This document shows, piece by piece, positions 35,701-45,757 of a DNA stretch of 52,366 nt (within the stretch, counting starts at the first letter, position 1; each line of letters starts with the position of its first letter). The position numbers and the translations under genes are program-made. The notes under the pieces are model-generated. The model had not been told where the DNA came from. It was given only the letters and a program-made list of their open reading frames with translations, and ran no database searches. The stretch comes from an uncultured Roseburia sp. (lineage in GTDB: Bacteria > Bacillota > Clostridia > Lachnospirales > Lachnospiraceae): positions 1 to 52,366 of the forward strand of contig CAMUHN010000015.1 in assembly GCA_947088675.1 (NCBI GenBank), written 5' to 3'.

Positions 35701-35729
35701 ATTATATTGTATCTTAAAGGAAAAAGCAA
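35701..35729 (-). promoter_or_regulatory. Promoter of the two surface-protein genes
   Basis: Minus strand: TTGCTT (35729-35724), 17 bases, TATAAT (35706-35701), 33 bases before the ATG. Confidence 0.7.
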
Positions 35730-35775
35730 GAAGTTTTCGACAAAAAACGACATTATTTTAACGCGATCCGAGTGC

Positions 35776-35810
35776 GCAAAAAAACAGACAGCCAATCAAG
35801 GCTGTCTGTT
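35776..35810 (-). terminator. Terminator after nifJ
   Basis: AACAGACAGCC (35783-35793) pairs with GGCTGTCTGTT (35800-35810) around a six-base loop. On the minus strand a run of T's follows. Confidence 0.9.
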
Positions 35811-35832
35811 TCTATTCTGTTGTTTGTTCTGT

Positions 35833-38800
35833 TTATTTATATAACTCTACCAGACGAAGCAAATGCTCATACCGCTCTTTTGCCGCATCCTCAGAGTCTT
35901 TGAACAGTTTCTCTGCACGATCCGGGAACGCCCTTGTCAGACGGCTGTAACGTGTCTCGTTATTTAAGAAATCCTGATATGTTCCGTCGCCCGGTTTGGA
36001 TGTCAGCGTAAACGGATTCTTGCCCTCCGCCTTTAATGCCGGATTGAACGAGAACAGATTCCAGTAACCTGCCGCTACCGCTTTCTTCATCTCATCCTGG
36101 CAGTGGTTCATTCCGCCTTTGACACCGTGAAGCTCGCACGGAGCATAACCGATGATTAAGGACGGGCCGTTATATGCCTCTGCCTCTGCCAGTACCTTAA
36201 CGGCATTCGCCATATTTGCACCAAGCGCAATCTGTGCCACATAAACGTAACCGTAACTCATCGCGATCTCTGCAAGGCTCTTCTTGCCGATATCTTTTCC
36301 TGCTGCGGCAAACTGGCAAACCTCGCCGATATTGGAAGCTTTGGAAGCCTGACCGCCTGTATTCGAATACATCTCGGTATCAAATACCATTACGTTTACA
36401 TTCTCACCGGAAGCAAGCACATGGTCTAAGCCGCCGAAACCGATATCATATGCCCAGCCGTCGCCGCCAAAGATCCAGATGGATTTTTTCGCAAGATAAT
36501 CTTTCTTCTCAAGCGCTGCCGCCGCATCCGGACATCCTGCCGCTGCCGCTTTTTCAAGCTCTGCTACAAGCGCGTCCGTAGCTGCTGCGTTTGCTTTCGT
36601 ATCGTTCTTTGTCTCTTCAAATTTTGCAAATGCTGCTTTTAATGCATCATCTGCTTTATCGGAGGAAGCGCATTTTGCTGCGCTTGCAACTGCCTGCTCA
36701 CGAAGCACTCTCTGTCCGATCTCCATACCAAGTCCATGCTCCGCATTATCCTCAAACAGGGAGTTTGCCCATGCCGGACCCTTGCCGGAATCTTTGTTTA
36801 CCGTATACGGAGATGTTGCTGCAGGACCGCCCCAGATGGAAGAACATCCTGTCGCATTGCTGATGTACATATGCTCGCCGAACAGCTGTGTGATCAGACG
36901 CGCATAGGAAGTCTCCGCACATCCCGCACAGGAACCGGAGAACTCTAAAAGCGGCTGGTTGAACTGAGAACCTTTTACCGTATTGTCCGCCGGCATACCC
37001 GGTTTCTTGCCTACGTTTGCAACCAGATAATCGAATACCGGCTGCTCTGCTGCCTGTGACTCCTGCGGAACCATTGCGATGGCGCCGACCGGACAAACGG
37101 TGATACACTCGCCGCATCCCATACAGTCAAGCGGGGAAACGCTCATCGTATATTTGTACTCGCCGGCTTTCGGCTTCATATCGGCAAGTTTGATCTGCTC
37201 CGGAGCCGCTTTTACCTCGTCCTCGCTCAACATAAACGGACGAATGGTTGCATGGGAACATACAAACGCGCACTGGTTACACTGAATACATTTTTCAGCA
37301 TCCCAGGTAGGAACCGTAACGGCTGTGCCGCGCTTCTCATATGCCGCAGCGCCGTGCTCGAACTGTCCGTCCGGATTGCCTGCAAATGCGGATACCGGAA
37401 GGGAATCGCCGTCCATTAATGCAATCGGATTCATCAGTTCCTTTACCATCTTAACGGTTTCCGGACGTCCCTTTAACTCTGCCGGAGCCGGATCTGCCGC
37501 CGGATTCGACCAGGAAGCCGGAATCTCTACTTTGTGTACCGCATCTACGCCGGCGTCGATTGCCTTGTAGTTCATCTCAACGACTGCATCGCCCTTTTTG
37601 CCATAGGATTTCTTTGCAGCCTGTTTCATGAAATCTACTGCCTCTTCAATCGGCATTACGTTTGCCAGTTTAAAGAACGCGGACTGTAAGATCGTATTGG
37701 TACGTTTGCCCATACCGATCTCAATCGCTTTGTCAATCGCGTTGATCGTATATAACTGAATATTGTTGTCTGCAATGTATTTCTTTGCTTCTGCGTTCAG
37801 ATGGTGCTCCAGCTCTTCGTCAGACCACTGGCAGTTAATCATAAATACGCCGCCCGGCTTTACATCCTGAACCATCTTAAAGCCCTTTGTCACATAAGAC
37901 GGATTGTGGCATGCCACAAAGTCCGCCTGATTGATATAATACGGGCTTCTGATCGGCTTGTCGCCAAATCTCAAATGAGAAATTGTAACGCCGCCTGTTT
38001 TTTTGGAATCATACTGGAAATATGCCTGAATATATTTGTCGGTATGATCGCCGATAATCTTTGTGGAGTTTTTATTGGCGCCAACCGTGCCGTCTCCGCC
38101 AAGACCCCAGAATTTGCACTCAACGGTACCCTCTGCGGATGTAATCGGCGCCGGTTTTACTTCCGGTAAGCTTAAGTTTGTCACATCGTCCACGATACCG
38201 ATGGTAAATCTTCTCTTCGGCGCGTCTTTCTCCAGTTCCGTATATACGGCAAACAGAGAAGACGGCGGGGTATCTTTGGAACCAAGTCCATAACGGCCGC
38301 CTGTGAGCACGATTGTATCAAGGCCTGCCTCTCGCAGTGTAGTTGCTACGTCTAAGTACAGCGGATCTGCAAGTGCGCCCGGCTCTTTCGTCCTGTCTAA
38401 AACAGCGACTTTCTTTGTTGTCTTCGGAAGTACCTTTAAGAATGACTCGGATACCCACGGACGGTACAGGCGAACTTTGATCAGTCCGACTTTCTCACCC
38501 TTAGCTGTCAGATAATCAATCACTTCCTCTGCAACGTCGTTTACGGAACCCATCGCTACGATTACGCGCTCTGCATCCTCTGCGCCGTAGTAATTAAACA
38601 GATCATAGTTTGTGCCAAGCTTCTCGTTGATCTTTGCCATATATTTTTCAACGATTGCCGGCAGTTCATTGTAAGCCGTATTACAAGCCTCGCGGTGCTG
38701 GAAGAATACGTCGCCGTTCTCATGGGAACCGCGCATAGCCGGATGCTCCGGATTTAACGCATGCGCACGGAATGCCTTTACAGCGTCCATATTGCACATT

Positions 38801-39378
38801 TCTTTTAAATCTGCAAAATCCCATTTTTCGATTTTCTGAATCTCGTGGGAAGTACGGAAACCGTCAAAGAAATTGATGAACGGCACTTTTCCCTCGATCG
38901 TTGCAAGATGTGCAACCGGGCTTAAGTCCATAACTTCCTGTGTGTTTGTCTCACATAACATAGCGAAACCTGTCTGACGGCAGGCATATACGTCACTGTG
39001 ATCGCCAAAAATATTTAATGACTGCGTTGCAACAGTACGTGCGGATACATCAAATACACAGGGAAGCATCTCACCTGCAATCTTGTACATATTCGGGATC
39101 ATAAGAAGCAGACCCTGCGATGCAGTAAATGTTGTCGTAAGCGCGCCTGCTGCAAGGGAACCGTGAACTGCTCCCGCTGCTCCCGCCTCTGACTCCATCT
39201 CCACAACTTTGACCTGATTGCCAAAGATATTCTCCTGTCCCGCTGCAGACCACTGATCTACGGAATCTGCCATCGGGCTGGAAGGTGTGATTGGGTAAAT
39301 AGCTGCTACATCTGTAAACGCATATGCCACATGTGCGGCAGCCGTATTACCGTCCATTGACTGTTTTGCTCTGGACAT
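35833..39378 (-). CDS. nifJ: Pyruvate:ferredoxin (flavodoxin) oxidoreductase
   Basis: A single-chain protein of 1181 residues, normal for clostridial PFOR. The N-terminal pyruvate-binding domain starts MDGNTAAAHVAYAFTDVAAIYPITPSSPM. Two ferredoxin-type clusters appear as CIQCNQCAFVC and CMGCGECITVC, further cluster cysteines as SGSCAGCAE, and the thiamine-diphosphate site as GDGWAYDIGFGGLDH with NVMVFDTEMYSNTGGQ. It oxidises pyruvate with CoA to acetyl-CoA, CO2 and reduced ferredoxin. An Ala/Lys-rich helical stretch sits before the thiamine part. AAGGAGG precedes the ATG, and the -10/-35 pair at 39416-39444 is strong, as expected for a central fermentation enzyme. Transcribed alone. Confidence 0.97.
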   Translation of the reverse strand: MSRAKQSMDGNTAAAHVAYAFTDVAAIYPITPSSPMADSVDQWSAAGQENIFGNQVKVVEMESEAGAAGAVHGSLAAGALTTTFTASQGLLLMIPNMYKIAGEMLPCVFDVSARTVATQSLNIFGDHSDVYACRQTGFAMLCETNTQEVMDLSPVAHLATIEGKVPFINFFDGFRTSHEIQKIEKWDFADLKEMCNMDAVKAFRAHALNPEHPAMRGSHENGDVFFQHREACNTAYNELPAIVEKYMAKINEKLGTNYDLFNYYGAEDAERVIVAMGSVNDVAEEVIDYLTAKGEKVGLIKVRLYRPWVSESFLKVLPKTTKKVAVLDRTKEPGALADPLYLDVATTLREAGLDTIVLTGGRYGLGSKDTPPSSLFAVYTELEKDAPKRRFTIGIVDDVTNLSLPEVKPAPITSAEGTVECKFWGLGGDGTVGANKNSTKIIGDHTDKYIQAYFQYDSKKTGGVTISHLRFGDKPIRSPYYINQADFVACHNPSYVTKGFKMVQDVKPGGVFMINCQWSDEELEHHLNAEAKKYIADNNIQLYTINAIDKAIEIGMGKRTNTILQSAFFKLANVMPIEEAVDFMKQAAKKSYGKKGDAVVEMNYKAIDAGVDAVHKVEIPASWSNPAADPAPAELKGRPETVKMVKELMNPIALMDGDSLPVSAFAGNPDGQFEHGAAAYEKRGTAVTVPTWDAEKCIQCNQCAFVCSHATIRPFMLSEDEVKAAPEQIKLADMKPKAGEYKYTMSVSPLDCMGCGECITVCPVGAIAMVPQESQAAEQPVFDYLVANVGKKPGMPADNTVKGSQFNQPLLEFSGSCAGCAETSYARLITQLFGEHMYISNATGCSSIWGGPAATSPYTVNKDSGKGPAWANSLFEDNAEHGLGMEIGQRVLREQAVASAAKCASSDKADDALKAAFAKFEETKNDTKANAAATDALVAELEKAAAAGCPDAAAALEKKDYLAKKSIWIFGGDGWAYDIGFGGLDHVLASGENVNVMVFDTEMYSNTGGQASKASNIGEVCQFAAAGKDIGKKSLAEIAMSYGYVYVAQIALGANMANAVKVLAEAEAYNGPSLIIGYAPCELHGVKGGMNHCQDEMKKAVAAGYWNLFSFNPALKAEGKNPFTLTSKPGDGTYQDFLNNETRYSRLTRAFPDRAEKLFKDSEDAAKERYEHLLRLVELYK

Positions 39379-39415
39379 TACTATTCCTCCTTAAAATTAT
39401 AATGAATTTATGCTT

Positions 39416-39444
39416 ATTTTAGCATTTAATCTGTCGATTGTAAA
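39416..39444 (-). promoter_or_regulatory. nifJ promoter
   Basis: Minus strand: TTTACA (39444-39439), 17 bases, TAAAAT (39421-39416) with an extended TGC before it. A small inverted repeat TGTAC/GTACA (39455-39459, 39468-39472) lies just upstream and could bind a regulator; this is speculative. Confidence 0.75.
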
Positions 39445-39522
39445 GGCTTCCTGCTGTACGAAAACAAGTACAACCTGCAACTTTACGCAAAATTTTATCC
39501 TGTACTGTCATTTGCTGTCACT

Positions 39523-42500
39523 TCAGGAAAGATATTTCTGTTCAAATTCCATCACCGGAATCGGCTTGTCAAAAAGATACCCCTGCCCGTAGTCAAATCC
39601 GTGGTCAATCAAAAACTCACACTGTTCCTCATCCTCTATCCCCTCAAAGATCACTTCCTCTTTAACTGAATGGACAAATCTGCCCATACCCGACACAAAC
39701 GCCTGCTGGCCTTCCAGATGAATCCTGTCCGTAAAGCTCTTGTCGATCTTTACCACATGCGCCGGAATCTCCATCAGCACACTGAGCGAGGAATAGCCTG
39801 TACCAAAATCGTCAATCGCAATGCGAAATCCCATCTGCTCCAGACGGCCCAGACAGTTTTTTAACGTGTCCAGATCGTCCATCATCACACTTTCCGTCAC
39901 CTCAATCTCAATATACTCCGGACTGATATCTTTAAAATGATCCATTATCGTTCTGATACGCCCGATAAACTTTTCGCCTCCGTCCGCAAAATGTTTTCTG
40001 GAAAAATTCGTCGAGATCGTAAACAGCTGTTTCCCTGCGTCCTGCCAGCGTCTCATCGTATGCAGCAGCTGTTCGAATATGTAAAAGTCAAGATCTACGA
40101 TATAACCCATATTTTCCAGAGGCGTAATAAACTGGAACGGCGGCATCATCTTTCCGGACGAAAGACGCCATCTTGCAAGCGCTTCCGCGCCATACAGCTT
40201 TTTTTCTTTCAGCAGAAATTTCGGCTGCAGGAACATTTCGATTTCGCCCTTTTGCAGGGAAAGATAAAATTTTCCGATTACCCATGCCTCGTTTTCGCTG
40301 CGCAGGCGCATCTCCCTGCTGAAAATAAACACCTCCTGATTTTTCATCGCCTTTGCCTGTTTTCTCGCAAGGTTTGCGCTCTCCAACAGAAAATCAAACG
40401 TTTCATCATAGCTCTCAATAAAGCACAGCCCTGTAGACAGCCAGAGCGTCCCCGCAGGATAGACTTTCTTCAAGTCTGCTTCAAACTGACGATTTTTCTG
40501 GTTGATAAACGCACAGATTTCCTCTCTGCTCTTTCCTGCTTTTAACACCACAAAATGATCGGAAAACAGACGGCAGGCTGCAACTGTATTTTCTCTTCTG
40601 GCAAGCTGCGCGGCAAAATTTTTGAGCACGCCGTCTCCGATTCGCTGCCCGAAGTTTTCATTGATATAGGAAAAATTATTGATATCAATATATGCCATTG
40701 CATAGACTGTCGCATTGGCGCCTTTCGCTTCTTTCCTGGCTGCTTTTAAAATATCGGAAACTTTTTTGCGAAATGCTTCTACATTATAAATGCCTGTCAG
40801 GTTGTCCTGACTCTGCAGATGTTCGATTTTTCGCTGATCATCATAGATCTGTTTGCGAAGCGTCGCAAATACGCCGACTGCGCGCGCCAGCTCACGAAGC
40901 GTTGAAACGGCTTTCGGTGTGAACAATTCTGCTTTTCTCAAAATACCGATAAAGAAGATCCCCGTATGACTGCCGGAATAGACGAATTTAATTCCGGCTA
41001 TATGCTCCAACGGAACCGATTCTTCCTCCCAGTTTTCCATATAGAGACGGTTTGTACTCTCGTCTGCAATCTTGTCTATAAATTCGCCGATCTTTGCCTC
41101 ACGCAGGCTTTTTGGAATCTGTATCAACCGGTTCTTGGAATAAGTCGGGCCAAAACTGCTCCAGACATTTGTCATCCAGCCCTCTTCCTTATTTTCCTGT
41201 ACTTCGATCACGCTGACAACGTCCGCCAGAAACTTCTTGCCAACCTGTTCGAGCAATACATTCAACGAACCGTTGATATCCTTGGCATGTGAAAGCAGAC
41301 TGAATGCAAAATTCAAAAAATCCTTGTCCGCTTTTATTGTTTTGCCGTAATCCGCATCAATCGACTCCATTGTGCGCAGACGGCTGTATCCTGCCGCCTC
41401 GCCCTTGTCTGCAAAAGAATAATTGTTTTTATTGTTCTGCTTCGTGTAGTGCATCGCTCCGTTTGCCATTTCATAGAGCGTTTTATAATCGCTGCCGTCC
41501 GCATTGTAAAAAGCAATTCCGACACTGAGCGTTAAATTTAAGACCGCCTCATCGCCAATCAGATTTTTCCTCATCTGACGGCAGATCCAGTCGGCGCGCT
41601 CTTCCACCGCATCTCTGGAAGCATTCTTCATCAGTACGAGAAACTTATCCCCGCCTGCCCGTCCAACAATATCGGACGGCCGGAACTGTCCGCGGATGGA
41701 CTGCGCAACATCATTTAAAACCGTATCCCCTACAACATGTCCGAATGTCTCATTGATCTCTTTAAAATTATCAATATCAATCATAAACATCGCATGACAG
41801 CCTTTTGACTCTTTCACCAGAAAATCCGCAATCAGACGCTCTAAGGCCGCCTTGTTATAAATACGTGTCAGCGGGTCGAGCTGGATCTCCTCGGATAATT
41901 TTTCCTGAACCGCGCGGTCAGAGCTGATATCATAACTGCGGCCGATAATACTGATAATTTTTCCGCTTTCGTCCCTGAAACTGCGGTAAATTGTCCGATG
42001 CCACAGATAAAGCGGCACTTTGCCAACCGGTGAAATATTCATCCGATAATCAATTACACCGGACATTTCCACCTCGGATGCACTGCGGACAAACGCCCTG
42101 AATTTATTTTTTTCCTCCTCATAAATATCGAGCAGCATTTCGTTGAACGACATATATTTCTGATCCGGATCTGTTACCTTGCCGCTCATATGATATTTCT
42201 GCGGCACTCGAAACATCTGCTTCTCCACATCATATTCAAAAGGCATTTCATTTATGACTTCTTCCAGCAGACGGCTTCTCTCATCAAAATGGCACATTTT
42301 CTCCTCGATTTTTTTGTGCCGGTCCCAGTTGATACATAATAATATGTACTCCTCATCCTGTTGACTGCAGCGACTGACAAACACATTGTTCCAATGGAAC
42401 TTTCCGTCGCTGCCGCGCATACGCAGCTCTATGTTTTCCCGTATTTGCGGGTCCACGCAGCGTCTGACGGCATCGGAAAGCAGACTGATCTCTTCGATAT

Positions 42501-42648
42501 GAATCAGCTGCGAAAGCTCCCTGTCCTCTCCTGCCCGCTCCTCATAAAACCGGCCGTTTGCTGCTTTTACTCTGAAAGAACCGTCTATCACTGCCGCACC
42601 CATGGGCAGTACCGACAACATTTCTCTCCATTCCCCTAATCCACTCAT
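39523..42648 (-). CDS. Multidomain cyclic-di-GMP protein: PAS, GGDEF, GAF-like, GGDEF, EAL
   Basis: A protein of 1041 residues with no membrane helix. Residues 1-110 and 115-245 are PAS-like. The first GGDEF domain (255-415) has RAGGDKF (330-336), near-canonical. Residues about 440-600 look GAF-like. The second GGDEF (610-770) reads RLFSDHF (693-699), so its active site is lost and it may bind GTP or dimerise. The EAL domain (785-1041) keeps AEALARW (Glu822), NFS, EVTES, DDFGTGYSS (Asp946-947), KIDKSF and GQGYLF, so it should hydrolyse c-di-GMP. Net output may be synthesis, breakdown or switching. No partner gene adjacent. The ribosome site (AAGGG) is rather distant. Confidence 0.9.
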   Translation of the reverse strand: MSGLGEWREMLSVLPMGAAVIDGSFRVKAANGRFYEERAGEDRELSQLIHIEEISLLSDAVRRCVDPQIRENIELRMRGSDGKFHWNNVFVSRCSQQDEEYILLCINWDRHKKIEEKMCHFDERSRLLEEVINEMPFEYDVEKQMFRVPQKYHMSGKVTDPDQKYMSFNEMLLDIYEEEKNKFRAFVRSASEVEMSGVIDYRMNISPVGKVPLYLWHRTIYRSFRDESGKIISIIGRSYDISSDRAVQEKLSEEIQLDPLTRIYNKAALERLIADFLVKESKGCHAMFMIDIDNFKEINETFGHVVGDTVLNDVAQSIRGQFRPSDIVGRAGGDKFLVLMKNASRDAVEERADWICRQMRKNLIGDEAVLNLTLSVGIAFYNADGSDYKTLYEMANGAMHYTKQNNKNNYSFADKGEAAGYSRLRTMESIDADYGKTIKADKDFLNFAFSLLSHAKDINGSLNVLLEQVGKKFLADVVSVIEVQENKEEGWMTNVWSSFGPTYSKNRLIQIPKSLREAKIGEFIDKIADESTNRLYMENWEEESVPLEHIAGIKFVYSGSHTGIFFIGILRKAELFTPKAVSTLRELARAVGVFATLRKQIYDDQRKIEHLQSQDNLTGIYNVEAFRKKVSDILKAARKEAKGANATVYAMAYIDINNFSYINENFGQRIGDGVLKNFAAQLARRENTVAACRLFSDHFVVLKAGKSREEICAFINQKNRQFEADLKKVYPAGTLWLSTGLCFIESYDETFDFLLESANLARKQAKAMKNQEVFIFSREMRLRSENEAWVIGKFYLSLQKGEIEMFLQPKFLLKEKKLYGAEALARWRLSSGKMMPPFQFITPLENMGYIVDLDFYIFEQLLHTMRRWQDAGKQLFTISTNFSRKHFADGGEKFIGRIRTIMDHFKDISPEYIEIEVTESVMMDDLDTLKNCLGRLEQMGFRIAIDDFGTGYSSLSVLMEIPAHVVKIDKSFTDRIHLEGQQAFVSGMGRFVHSVKEEVIFEGIEDEEQCEFLIDHGFDYGQGYLFDKPIPVMEFEQKYLS

Positions 42649-42751
42649 ATAGTAACCATAACCCTTCTTATTATAGAACCTGTACTGCTTCTATTATAGA
42701 CCTTTTTTTCTGAATTGCCAATGCATAAACCAAAAAAAAGAGAAAAAAGCA

Positions 42752-42780
42752 TTGATTTTCCGATATTTTACTGTTATGAT
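42752..42780 (+). promoter_or_regulatory. Promoter of the ABC-F gene
   Basis: TTGATT (42752-42757), 17 bases, TATGAT (42775-42780), 32 bases before the ATG. Confidence 0.7.
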
Positions 42781-42812
42781 ATTGGGGCTAGCGTGAAAGG
42801 AGAACGATTGTA

Positions 42813-44453
42813 ATGATCAGTGCAAATAACGTCACTTTGCGAATCGGAAAAAAAGCTTTGTTTGAAGATGTAAATATCAAATTTACGGAGGGGAACTGCT
42901 ATGGCTTAATCGGTGCAAACGGAGCGGGCAAATCCACTTTTTTAAAAATATTATCAGGACAACTGGAGCCTACCAACGGAGATATCGCCGTCACACCAGG
43001 TCAGCGTCTTTCCTTTTTACAGCAGGATCATTTTAAATACGATGAATTTAGCGTGTTGGATACGGTCATAATGGGCAACAGGCGTCTTTACGAGATTATG
43101 AAAGAAAAAGACGCGATCTATATGAAAGAAGATTTCTCAGATGAGGACGGCATAAAGGCAAGTGAACTTGAGGCGGAATTTGCCGATATGGACGGATGGA
43201 ACGCAGAATCGGACGCCGCCTCTCTCTTAAACGGACTTGGCGTCCCAACCGAGGATCATGCGCAGAAAATGGGCGATATGCCCGGCGCGCAAAAGGTTAA
43301 AGTCCTTCTTGCACAGGCGCTGTTTGGCAATCCGGATATTCTGCTTCTTGACGAGCCGACAAACCATCTGGATCTGGACGCCATCAACTGGCTGGAAGAA
43401 TTTTTAATAAACTTTGAAAATACGGTAATCGTCGTATCGCACGACCGCTACTTTTTAAATAAAGTCTGCACAAATATTGCCGATATCGACTACGGAAAAA
43501 TTCAGCTCTATGCAGGAAACTATGATTTCTGGTATGAGTCAAGCCAGCTTCTTGTAAAACAGATGAAAGAAGCCAACAAGAAAAAGGAAGAAAAAATAAA
43601 GGAACTGCAGGAATTTATCTCCCGCTTCTCCGCAAACGCCTCCAAATCAAAACAGGCAACTTCCCGAAAGCGTGCGCTGGAAAAAATTGAGCTGGAAGAA
43701 ATCAAACCTTCCAGCCGCAAATATCCGTACATTGATTTTCGGCCTAACCGCGAGATCGGGAACGAGGTTCTGACTGTTGAGGGACTTTCCAAGACGATCG
43801 ACGGCGTAAAGATTCTGGACAATGTCTCCTTTATTGTCGGCCATGACGATAAAATCGCTTTTGTCGGCGGGAATGAGCTGGCAAAAACGACACTGTTTAA
43901 AATACTGGCCGGTGAGATGGAACCGGATTCCGGAAACTACAAGTGGGGCGTTACAACCAGCCAATCCTATTTCCCAAAAGACAATACAGAAATCTTTCAG
44001 ACCGACCTTGTGATCGTAGACTGGCTGACACAGTATTCGGAGATCAAAGACGCCACCTATGTGCGCGGTTTCCTCGGCCGTATGCTCTTTACCGGGGAAG
44101 ACGGCGTAAAAAAAATGCGGGTACTGTCCGGAGGCGAGCGCGTCCGGGTATTGCTTTCGCGCATGATGATTATGGGCAGCAATATCCTTATTCTGGACGA
44201 ACCGACCGACCATTTGGATATGGAAGCCATCACGGCGCTTAACAACGGTCTGATTAAATTTAAAGGCGTCGTCCTGTTCTCTTCCCGCGATCATCAGGTA
44301 GTACAGACCACGGCAAACCGTATCATCGAATTTCTTCCGGATGGATCAATGATCGACAAAGTATCCACTTACGACGAATATCTGGAAAACGACGAAATGG
44401 CACGAAAAAGACAGGTGTATTCCATGTCCGAGAGCGACGCGGACGACAATTAA
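42813..44453 (+). CDS. ABC-F family ATPase (YkpA/YbiT-like) with altered second domain
   Basis: A protein of 546 residues: two nucleotide-binding domains joined by a charged helical linker, no membrane helices. Domain 1 has GANGAGKST, a divergent signature MPGAQKVK, LLLDEPTNHLD and SHDRYF. Domain 2 departs from consensus: Walker A GGNELAKTT, LILDEPTDHLD (Asp for Asn) and SSRDHQ, where the switch His is Arg (codon CGC, one base from CAC). Its signature LSGGERVR is intact. ABC-F proteins act on ribosomes in translation quality control or antibiotic protection; here the linker is short, so a housekeeping role seems more likely. AAAGGAG precedes the ATG; a terminator follows. Confidence 0.9.
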   Translation: MISANNVTLRIGKKALFEDVNIKFTEGNCYGLIGANGAGKSTFLKILSGQLEPTNGDIAVTPGQRLSFLQQDHFKYDEFSVLDTVIMGNRRLYEIMKEKDAIYMKEDFSDEDGIKASELEAEFADMDGWNAESDAASLLNGLGVPTEDHAQKMGDMPGAQKVKVLLAQALFGNPDILLLDEPTNHLDLDAINWLEEFLINFENTVIVVSHDRYFLNKVCTNIADIDYGKIQLYAGNYDFWYESSQLLVKQMKEANKKKEEKIKELQEFISRFSANASKSKQATSRKRALEKIELEEIKPSSRKYPYIDFRPNREIGNEVLTVEGLSKTIDGVKILDNVSFIVGHDDKIAFVGGNELAKTTLFKILAGEMEPDSGNYKWGVTTSQSYFPKDNTEIFQTDLVIVDWLTQYSEIKDATYVRGFLGRMLFTGEDGVKKMRVLSGGERVRVLLSRMMIMGSNILILDEPTDHLDMEAITALNNGLIKFKGVVLFSSRDHQVVQTTANRIIEFLPDGSMIDKVSTYDEYLENDEMARKRQVYSMSESDADDN

Positions 44454-44474
44454 ATCAGGGTGCCATAATGCCTG

Positions 44475-44519
44475 CCGCAGGGGAAAACGATCAATTGTAT
44501 TGCCGCCCCTGCGGTTTTT
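44475..44519 (+). terminator. Terminator after the ABC-F gene
   Basis: CCGCAGGGG (44475-44483) pairs with CCCCTGCGG (44506-44514), followed by TTTTT. The cysteine desulfurase stop faces it, so it may act on both transcripts. Confidence 0.85.
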
Positions 44520-44531
44520 CTGTTACACCCT

Positions 44532-45686
44532 TTATACCGGCGTCCCCTCACGCAGCTCATATACATTTTTCTTCAGTGAAAGAACAGCGGCGTCAATATC
44601 GGCGCGCGTCGTACTCCCGCACAATGTCATGCGCACTGTCCCGGCAGCGTAATCTTCCGGTACAGAAATTGCACGAATCACATAGGAAATACGACTTTCC
44701 CCGGTATTGCATGCAGAACCTCCGGACGCGCAGATTCCGTCCTCCTGCAGAAGAATTAAAAGAGACGCGCCGTCGACTCCCTGAAAACTAAAGCTCACAT
44801 TCCCCGGAAGACGCATGCTGCGATGACCGTTCAGCCGTGCATTCGGAATCTCATGCAGGACTTTCTCAATCAGATAATTTCTAAGTTTTGTCTCCTGAAT
44901 CATTTTACGGCGCATATTCCTGTGTGCCAGTTGTGCAGCCGCCCCCATTCCGATAATTCCCGGTACATTTTCGGTGCCGGCACGTTTTCCCTGTTCCTGT
45001 GCCCCGCCATGGATAAATGAGGGCATCCGGATTCCCTCCCTGACATAAAGAAAGCCGACCCCTTTCGGACCGTGGAATTTATGGGCGCTTGCGCTTAACA
45101 GATCTACCGGATAATGGCGTACGGAAATGGGCAGCTGTGCGTATGCCTGTACGGCGTCCGTATGAAAGATAATCTGCTGTTCTCTTGCCAGTTTTCCAAT
45201 CTGAAAGATCGGCTGAACGGTTCCGATCTCATTATTTCCAAACATAACGGAAATCAGGATCGTATTCGGGCAGATTGCCCCGGCTACTGCCTCCGGCGAT
45301 ACCATACCATTTTCATCCACATCAAGGTATGTGACCCGAAATCCCTGACGTTCCAGATATTCACAGGAATTTAGAACTGCATGGTGCTCGATTTTCGTCG
45401 TAATAATATGATTGCCGCTCCCCGCATATGCATCTGCAATCCCCTTTATGGCCCAATTATCCGATTCGGTTCCGCCCGATGTAAAAAATATCTCTTCGGG
45501 TTTTGCCTCAAGCGTTCCTGCCAGAATATTTCTGGATTTCTCCAGCGCCCCCTTTGCCTCCTCCCCATAGCTGTATGCGGTCGAGGCGTTTCCGAATTTT
45601 TCTTTTAAGTATGGTTCCATCGCTCTTTTTACTGCATCCGCCATCTGGGTCGTCGCAGCATTGTCCAAATATATCTGATGACTCAT
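44532..45686 (-). CDS. Cysteine desulfurase (NifS/IscS type)
   Basis: A protein of 384 residues of the class V aminotransferase fold. Landmarks: YLDNAATT at the start, TSGGTESDNWAIKG, KIEHHAVL, HTDAVQAYAQLP, the PLP lysine in SASAHKFHGPKG, HGGAQEQGKRAGTENVPG, and the catalytic cysteine loop ASGGSACNTGE. It takes sulfur from cysteine for iron-sulfur clusters or thio-modified tRNA. No iscU or thiI/mnmA gene lies next to it. Start 45686 has GGAG four bases before; the frame is open further up but without homology. It diverges from the flippase gene, 71 bases between starts. Confidence 0.93.
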   Translation of the reverse strand: MSHQIYLDNAATTQMADAVKRAMEPYLKEKFGNASTAYSYGEEAKGALEKSRNILAGTLEAKPEEIFFTSGGTESDNWAIKGIADAYAGSGNHIITTKIEHHAVLNSCEYLERQGFRVTYLDVDENGMVSPEAVAGAICPNTILISVMFGNNEIGTVQPIFQIGKLAREQQIIFHTDAVQAYAQLPISVRHYPVDLLSASAHKFHGPKGVGFLYVREGIRMPSFIHGGAQEQGKRAGTENVPGIIGMGAAAQLAHRNMRRKMIQETKLRNYLIEKVLHEIPNARLNGHRSMRLPGNVSFSFQGVDGASLLILLQEDGICASGGSACNTGESRISYVIRAISVPEDYAAGTVRMTLCGSTTRADIDAAVLSLKKNVYELREGTPV

Positions 45687-45757
45687 TTTTCTCCAAATCC
45701 TTTCATATATATAATATCGATAACAAATGTCCCAACGGGCAGAACAAGGAGAACCTT

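Noticed and set aside
43647-44294. Minus-strand frame of 215 codons within the ABC-F gene
   Set aside because: Lies opposite the ABC-F second domain, whose motifs are clear; no homology or ribosome site.
45503-45757. N-terminal extension of the flippase
   Set aside because: It overlaps the divergent cysteine desulfurase gene; the TTG at 45758 with AAGGAG six bases upstream is a better start.
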